A DNA stretch of 37,351 bases from F0422 sp003992255 (lineage in GTDB: Bacteria; Bacillota; Negativicutes; Veillonellales; Veillonellaceae), in the NCBI RefSeq assembly GCF_003992255.1, contig NZ_RQVA01000019.1:1-37351 (forward strand), read 5' to 3'. The translations under genes and the position numbers were made by a program. The notes beneath the pieces were generated by a model that saw only the letters and a program-made list of their open reading frames with translations, was not told the origin of the DNA and did not search any database. Every line of letters begins with the position of its first letter. Position 1 is the stretch's first letter. Positions 10,301 through 19,300 of the stretch are shown in pieces.

Positions 10301-13300
10301 TACCAAGTTTGTATTCACTGTTGTTGGTGTTGCACCAGTATTTGGTGTAATGGTTGGTGTTCCGTTTGCATCTGTCGGTGGAGTTACCGTTACATTTTCA
10401 CGTGGATACAATTTACCATCGTTCGCACGTACATAACCATTTGTTGGTTCACCTTTATCGTTTCTTGCGATGTCTGGTGTGCCATCTGGATTTGCACGGT
10501 AGAACGCATCGCCTACTTTTACCACTGGTACTTGTTTACCTGTTGTTGGATCTGTGATTGTGTTGGATACAGGAAGGCCAGTTACATTCACTTGTACATG
10601 AGATGTTAAGTTGTCATCTGTTGTTACCGTTACTGTTGTGTTACCACCATTACGGAAGTTCACAGTATCATATGGTTTTACGAAATCTTTCGCAGTGCCA
10701 TTGTTTTGTAAGTTCCAACCTGCATTCAATACATCAGATACGGTAGCTGCATTGTTGCCAATATACTTAGGATTTGTTTGTCCTTCTTTTGTTTTCGGAT
10801 TTGCCAATGCTGCAGCTTCTTCTGCTGTTAATGGTGCCTTATTAATGTTTGTTACATCGCCGGCTGTTTCATTTCCATCTGTATCAGTAATTGTTTTAGA
10901 ACCATCATTTACATTTGGAATGTTGTTCTTCACATTATTCAAGGATGTCGGACTATTTGTTCCTTTTGGTCCGTTAATTGTTGTTTTTACTGGACCTGTT
11001 ACTTCCTCTCCTTTTCCATCCGGTTTTGTATTGAAGATTTGGTTACCATCTGGACCTACTTTACCAGTTGGATATACTTGTTTGCCATCTTTATCTGTGT
11101 ACACCACAGGTGTTACCGCATTGTTCGTAGACGTTTGGTCATCTACTTTTACAGTGATAGTACGAACGTCACCTTCTGTTTTGCCAGATACGATCGCTGT
11201 ACCTTCGCCTACGAATTTCACTTCGTTTGCATTTTTCACTGTTGCAGAGTATTCATCAGCAGTGACTGCACCATTTTCACCTGTAGTTTTGTTAGAAGAT
11301 ACAATCCAACCCATGTTGCGTAGATCACCTACAGTTGCCACTGTGTTGTCGCTTACATTCGGTTGACCATTTTCTGGCTTAGACAAGTTTACTAAACTAT
11401 TACGAACTGGGTCTTTACCATTTACTGGAGCATCCTTGTAATTTTCCAATTTGCTAGTTACATTATCCAAAGTTGTTGGACTTGTTGTACCAGTTTTATT
11501 AGTTTCCGGTGTTGGGTTTACCAAGGATGTTTTTAATGGATTATTGGTAATGTTGACTTCAGAAATTGGTTGTCCATCTTCACCTACTGGTACACCTTTT
11601 TCATTAATTTTTGTAGCCGGTTTACCATTGGCATCCACTGGTTGACCTTGTTCGTTAACTTTGTAGTATTTATCTCCAATTTTGGATACTGGGTTACCAT
11701 CTTTGTCAGTATATGTGATAGGCAAGCCTGTTACGTTGTACGTTACATTGCTTGTTTTACCATCTACTGTAGATACTACTGCTGTTGTATGTAAACCATT
11801 TACAAAGTTCACAGTATCATATGGTTTTACAAAGTCTACAGCTGTACCATTACCTTGTAAATTCCATCCTGCATTCAATACGTCACCAACGGTAGCGGCA
11901 TTGTTAGGATTTACATAAGCATCGCCTGCTTTATTCGTTGTATTTGGTGCTGCTTTAGATGTAGTCGCATTACTTGGATCTGTCGCTGTATTTGTAGTGT
12001 CGCTATTTTTAGTATCAGGAAGGTTAGATTTCACATTAGACAATGTTGTTGGATTTGTTGTGCCCTCTGGACCATTCACAGATGTAATGACTTGATTTGA
12101 TGGAACTTCATCACCACTACCATCTGCTTTGGTATTAAAGATTGGGTGTCCTTGTTTATCTTTTTTATTCGTAGGATATACCTGTGTACCATCTTCTTTT
12201 GTGTACACCACAGGTGTTACCGCATTGTTCGTAGACGTTTGGTCATCTACTTTGACAGTGATGGTACGAACATCATTTTCTGTTTTACCAGATACGATAG
12301 CTGTACCTTCGCCTACGAATTTCACTTCATTTGCATTTTTCACTGTTGCGGAGTACTCATCAGTAGTAACTGTACCATCTGCTCCTGTAGTTTTGTTAGA
12401 AGATACAATCCACCCCATGTTACGCAAATCACCTACTGTAGCGGCTGTGTTATCGCTTACTTTTGGTGCATCTCCATTTGTTGGTTTGGATAAATCTACT
12501 AAGCCACGGTTTTTATCCGTTGTTCCTGGTACATCAGCATTGTTTACTTGATCACCATATTTGTCCAAGCCAGATGTTACATTGCCTAATTGTGTAGCTG
12601 TTGTTGTATTAGGTTTATCTCCTGCTGGTGTTGGATTAACTAACGCAGTTTTTAATGGTTTTGTTGTATCAACTGGTTCAATTACATTGTTATTTTCATC
12701 AACCAATTTACCATCATTATTTTTGCCTACTGCTGGTTTGCCTGCATCACTGATAGGTTGACCTTTATCGTTAACTTTGTAGTATTTATCTCCTACTTTA
12801 GATACTGGTGCACCATCTTCTGTTGTGTATGTCACAGGTAATCCTGTTACGTTGAAAGTCACATCGCTTACAGTACCTTCTGCATTCGTTGTCACTACCG
12901 CTGTTGTATTACCACCGTTCACGAAGTTTACAGTGTCGTATGGTTTTACGAAGTCTTTCGCAGTGCCATTGTTTTGTAAGTTCCAACCTGCTTGTAATAC
13001 ATCACCTACGGTTGCTGCATTGTTTTTATTGACTTGGTTAGCTTCTGTTCCCAATGTTGGTGCTGTTGCACTAGTCGTTGGTTCTGTACTGTTCGGTTTA
13101 GCACCTTGTAAGTTGCCTGCTACATTTGTGATCGGGTTACCACCGTTATTTAAACCATTTTGGTTCAATGTCACTGTGTTTTCAGGTGTACCTGCTGTTG
13201 GATCTGCTGGTTTTGTAATCGTGATTCCTTCTGGAGTGATGTTTACTTTATTGTTCTTACCATCTTTGAACTCAGCACTTGTTAAACCAGTTAATTCTGT

Positions 13301-16300
13301 TTTCAAAGAATAGATAAAGTTTTTACCCTCTTGTTTGATCGATAAATTATCGCCAGCTTTGAAAGTTACTGTATTACCAGCTTTGATTAACTCCTCAGTA
13401 GCACCAGCACCAATCATAGTACCCGTGCCATCTGTGCCCGCTGTCGCTTTCCAGCCCATTTCTGTTAAGGCTTTTACTAAATTATCAGCAGTCACTAATT
13501 TACCATCATCTGTATTAGCTGTTGGCACTCCATCTTTACCAGTAGTAATCGTAGCTGTTTTTGGAGTTAATGTAATCGTGTCGCCTTTTGCCGCTACATC
13601 TAACAATGTGCCATCGCTAGATTTAACAGTAAATTTAATACCACCTTTTTTATCTAGTTCTTGTTCATCTGTTTCTGTAGCAGCACTTGTTCCGTTCTGA
13701 CCAGCTAATTTAATCTTATTTTTAGCTACTGCATGGAATTGACTACCGTTAATAGCATCTTTAGAATCCGCAGAGATGTCACCATCTTGTACATTCGTAA
13801 TTTTTACTGGCGTTGTGTTATCAGAACCAGATACTTTAATATCTCCTGCGTCAGTTTTACTGAATTTAGGGCCTTGATCTCCACCGACTTGTACAGTTGT
13901 AAACGTTACATTGTCTTTTGTAGCAAATGTAAATTTGCCTGCATCTTGTGTAATCTTGATGTTTTTATCTGCTTCAAATGTAACTTTATCGCCTGCTTTT
14001 ACAAGTTGGTTAGTTGCAGCTGCGCCTAATTCGCCAGCTTCTGTTTTAGCAGATGTAGCTGTCCATGCTGCATTATTGATAGCACTCACAACATTACCTA
14101 CAGTAGCGAGTTTCGTATCATCATCTGTATTCGGTGCTACTGTTCCAGGTTTATCCCCTGTTGTCACATTGTTGATCGTACCTGTGTTAACTTTTACGCC
14201 AGCTGCATCTACAACTAATGAGGAATCTGCTGGTTTTACTGTAATTTGGTTAGCATCATTTTTCGCTAATCCATTACCTAAGTTAACGTTGTACTTAACA
14301 GTAGATGTTTTACCATCTGTGCTTTCTACAGTAGCTGTTGTACCTTCACCATTGATGAAGTTCACAGTGTCATAGGCTTTTACAAAATCTACAGCTGCAC
14401 TATTGCCTTGTAAGTTCCAGCCTGCATTCAATACGTCGGATACTGTAGCGGCATTGTTTGGATTTACATAAGTATCGCCAGTTGTATTCGTTGTATTTGG
14501 CGCTGCTTGTACTTTAGTAGCATTGCTTGGCGCATCTGCTGTATTTGCAGTATCGCTATTTTTAGTGTCAGGAAGATTAGATTTCACATTAGTTAATGTA
14601 GACGGAGTTTTTGTGCCTTTTGGTCCATTCACAGATGTGATTACATTGCTTCCATCCACTGTTTCATCATTTTGACCTTTTCCTTCTGGAGTTGTGTGGT
14701 AAGTAGTACCATTCGGGCCTTCTACAGGATATACTTTCGTACCATCTGTTTTTGTATACGTTACTGCATTGATAGCTGTCTTAGATTCCACATCAACAGT
14801 GATTGTACGTACTCCATTTTCTGTTTTACCAGATACTGTAGCTAGACCTGTACCAACAAATTTCACTTCATCAGCATTTTTTACCGTTTCAGAATATGGA
14901 TTGCCCAAATCACCAGTTGTTTTATTAGAAGATACAACCCATCCCATATTACGTAAATCGCCTACTGTAGCTACATTCGTATTAGGTACCGCATTGTTAT
15001 CGAATTTACGCAATTCATTTCGAACTGGTGCTTTACCATTTACAACAGGATCACTATAGTTAACTAGATTACTTGTTACATTCGTAATCGGGTTACCACC
15101 GTTATTTAAACCATTTTGGTTCAATGTCACTGTGTTTTCAGGTGTACCTGCTGTTGGATCTGCTGGTTTTGTAATCGTGATTCCTTCTGGAGTGATGTTT
15201 ACTTTATTGTTCTTACCATCTTTGAACTCAGCACTTGTTAAACCAGTTAATTCTGTTTTCAAAGAATAGATAAAGTTTTTACCCTCTTGTTTGATCGATA
15301 AATTATCGCCAGCTTTGAAAGTTACTGTATTACCAGCTTTGATTAACTCCTCAGTAGCACCAGCACCAATCATAGTACCCGTGCCATCTGTGCCCGCTGT
15401 CGCTTTCCAGCCCATTTCTGTTAAGGCTTTTACTAAATTATCAGCAGTCACTAATTTACCATCATCTGTATTAGCTGTTGGCACTCCATCTTTACCAGTA
15501 GTAATCGTAGCTGTTTTTGGAGTTAATGTAATCGTGTCGCCTTTTGCCGCTACATCTAACAATGTGCCATCGCTAGATTTAACAGTAAATTTAATACCAC
15601 CTTTTTTATCTAGTTCTTGTTCATCTGTTTCTGTAGCAGCACTTGTTCCGTTCTGACCTGCTAATTTAATCTTATTTTTAGCTACTGCATGGAATTGACT
15701 ACCGTTAATAGCATCTTTAGAATCCGCAGAGATGTCACCATCTTGTACATTCGTAATTTTTACAGGCGTTGTGTTATCAGAACCAGATACTTTAATATCT
15801 CCTGCGTCAGTGTTACTGAATTTAGGTCCTTGATCTCCACCGACTTGTACAGTTGTAAACGTTACATTGTCTTTTGTAGCAAATGTAAATTTGCCTGCAT
15901 CTTGTGTAATCTTGATGTTTTTATCTGCTTCAAATGTTACTTTATCACCAGCTTTTACAAGTTGGTTAGTTGCTGTTGCACCTAATTCACCTGCGCTTGT
16001 CGCTGCAGATGTAGCTGTCCATGCAGCATTGTTAATTGCCTCTACAACATTACTTACTGTAGCAATTTTATTTTCATCACCTGTTTTTGCTACAACAGTT
16101 CCTGCTGTATTACCTTCTGTAACCTTGTTAATCGTACCAGTGTTAACTGTTAAGCCAGTATCCCCTGTCTTAATCGTAGTATTGTCAGTTTTTACTTTTA
16201 AACCATCATCAGTTACTTCTAAAGACTTATCTGCTTTTTTTACGGCAACACCAGCATCAGACACTTCTAAAGACTTATCTCCTGCTTTTACAGTAATTTT

Positions 16301-19300
16301 GTTATCTTTATTTTTTTCTAAACCATCACCAGTGTTTACACTATATTTCACAGTAGATGTTGTACCATCAGTTCCTACAGCCACTGAAGTTCCATCACCA
16401 TCCATGAAATTCACAGTGTCATATGGTTTCACAAAGTCTTTCGCTACGCCTTTTTCTTGTAAGTTCCAACCAGCGTTCAATACATCACCTACAGTGGCTG
16501 CATTGTTTTTGTTTACTTGATCAGTTCCTGTTCCCAATGATGGGGCTGTTGCGTTAGTTGTTGGTGCGTCTGTACCCGCTTTAGCACCTTGTAAGTTGCC
16601 CGCTACATTTGTAATTGGATTACCACCATTATTTAACCCATTTTGGTTCAATGTAACAGTGTCTGCATCAGTAGCATTAGGCTTTTTAAAAGAAACTCCA
16701 TTTGGTGTAATCTTCACCGTATTATCATTACCATCTTTGAATTCAGCACTTGTTAAGCCAGTTAAGTCTGTTTTTAAGGAATAGATAAAGTTTTTACCAT
16801 CCTGTTTAATTGATAAATTATCGCCGGCTTTGAAAGTCACTGTATTACCAGCTTTGATTAGCTCTTCAGCAGCGCCAGTACCAATCATAGTACCCGTACC
16901 ATCTGTGCCTGCTGTCGCTTTCCAGCCCATTTCTGTTAAGGCATTGACTACTTCATCCGCAGTCACTAATTTACCATTTGTCGTAGTTGCCGTTGGCACA
17001 CCACCTGTTGTTGTAATGGTACCAGTTTTTGGAGTTAATGTGATTGTACTGCCGGCTGCTTCTACATGTAACAAGCTTCCATCGCTAGATTTAACAGTAA
17101 ACTTAATAGGATCTTGTTGAGTTAGAGTTTGTGGTTCTGTTTCGCCAGCTACCTCGCTTCCATTTTGACCAGCTAATTTAATTGCTTTATTCACTAGTTT
17201 ATGGATTTGGCTACCGTTGATGGCATCTTTAGAGTTGTCGGAGATAGTTCCATCTGCTACATTTGTAATTTTTACCGGTTTTGTATCATCTTTATCGGAT
17301 ACCTTAATATTTCCATCAGCTGTTGCAGAGAATTTCGGACCCTCACTGTTACCTATTTGCACAGTGCTGAAAGAAGGATTCTCTACCGTAGCGAAAATAA
17401 TTTTACCATTTGTGTTATGTGTTACATCTAGGTTTTTACCAGCAATCATTTCTATAGTATTGCCGGCTTTAATGGATTCACCCGTTGCAGTTACAGTACT
17501 ACCTGTATTTCTTGTACCTCCTGTAATAGCACTTGCTTTCAATGTGAAAGCCGCACTATTCACAGCATCTACTACAGAATCTACGGTAGCAATTTTGCCA
17601 GTATCTCCATTTGTTACTTTCATAGTGCCAGGGGTAGTACCAGCTTCGATACCACCAGTAACAACTTTTAATCCACTATCTCCTGTAGTAATCGTTGTGT
17701 TATCAGTTTTTGCCTTTAAACCAGCCGTTGTTACTTCTAACGATTTATCTGCTGGTTTTACAGTAATTTTGTTATCTGTAGTTTTTTCTAAACCATTACC
17801 AAGATTTACGCTATATTTTACAGTAGATGTTCTACCATCATTTGTAGTTGCTACAGCCACTGAAGTTCCATCACCATCGATGAAATTCACAGTATCATAT
17901 GGTTTCACGAAGTCTTTCGCTACACCTTTTTCTTGTAAGTTCCAACCAGCGTTCAATACATCGCCTACAGTGGCTGCATTGTTTTTATTTACTTCGTCAG
18001 CCCCTGCTCCCAATGTTGGTGCTGTTGCGTTAGTTGTTGGTGCGTCTGTACCTGCTTTAGCACCTTGTAAGTTGCCTGCTACATTCGTAATCGGGTTACC
18101 ACCGTTATTTAAACCATTTTGGTTTAATGTCACTGTGTTTTCAGTTGTGCCTGCTGGTTTTGTAATGGTAATACCAGTTGGAGTAATTTTTACTTTATTA
18201 TCTCCATCTTTAAACTCAGCGCTTGTTAAACCAGTTAATGCTGGGTTCAAAGAGTAGATAAAGTTTTTACCATCTTGTTTAATCGCTAAATTATCGCCAG
18301 CTTTGAAAGTTACTGTATCACCAGCTTTGATTAACTTTTCAGTAGGTTCATCACCAATAATTTTACCCGTGCCATCTGTGCCTGCTGTCGCTTTCCAGCC
18401 CAGGTCTTTTAAAGCATTGACTACTTCATCAACAGTCACTAATTTACCATTTGTCGTAACTGCAGTTGGTACACCACCTGTTGTTGTAATGGTACCAGTT
18501 TTTGGAGTGATTGTAATCGTATCACCGTTTGCATCTGCCGTTATATCTAACAACTTACCATCACTAGATTTAACAGTAAATTTAATTCCGTCTTTTTTAT
18601 CTAGCTCTTGTCCAGCTGTTTCTGTAGCAGTATCTGTTCCATTTTGACCAGCTAATTTAATAGTATTCTTAGCTACTGCGTGGAATTGACTGCCATTAAT
18701 AGCATCTTTGGATGTTTTACTGATATCACCGTCTTTTACATTCGTAATTTTTACCGGGTTTGTACCATCTTTATCAGATACGCTAATATTTCCACCAGCG
18801 GTTGCAGAGAATTTCGGGCCATCATCACCTATTTGCACAGTGTTGAAAGAAGGGTTCTCTACTGTAGCGAATGTGATTTTACCGTTTTTATTATGTTTTA
18901 CCTCTAGGTTTTTGCCAGCGATCATTTCTATAGTGTTGCCAGCTTTAATGAGCTCACCCGTTGCTTTTGCAGTACTATTTGCATTTAGTGTACCACCATC
19001 AGCACTTGCTTTCAATGTGAAAGCAGCATTATTCACAGCCTTTACTACAGAATCTACGGTAGCAATTTTACCAGCGTCTCCATCTGTTACTTTCACTGTA
19101 CCAAGATTAGTACCAGTTGTAACAGGTTCGATTTCACCAGTGACAACTGTTAATCCACTATCTTCTGTAGTAATCGTAGTGCCATCTGTTTTAACTTTGA
19201 CACCATTTTTATTTACTTCTAACGATTTATCTGCTGGTTTTACTGTGATTTTGTTATCTTTAGTTTTATCTAAACCATTACCTAAGTTAACATTGTATTT

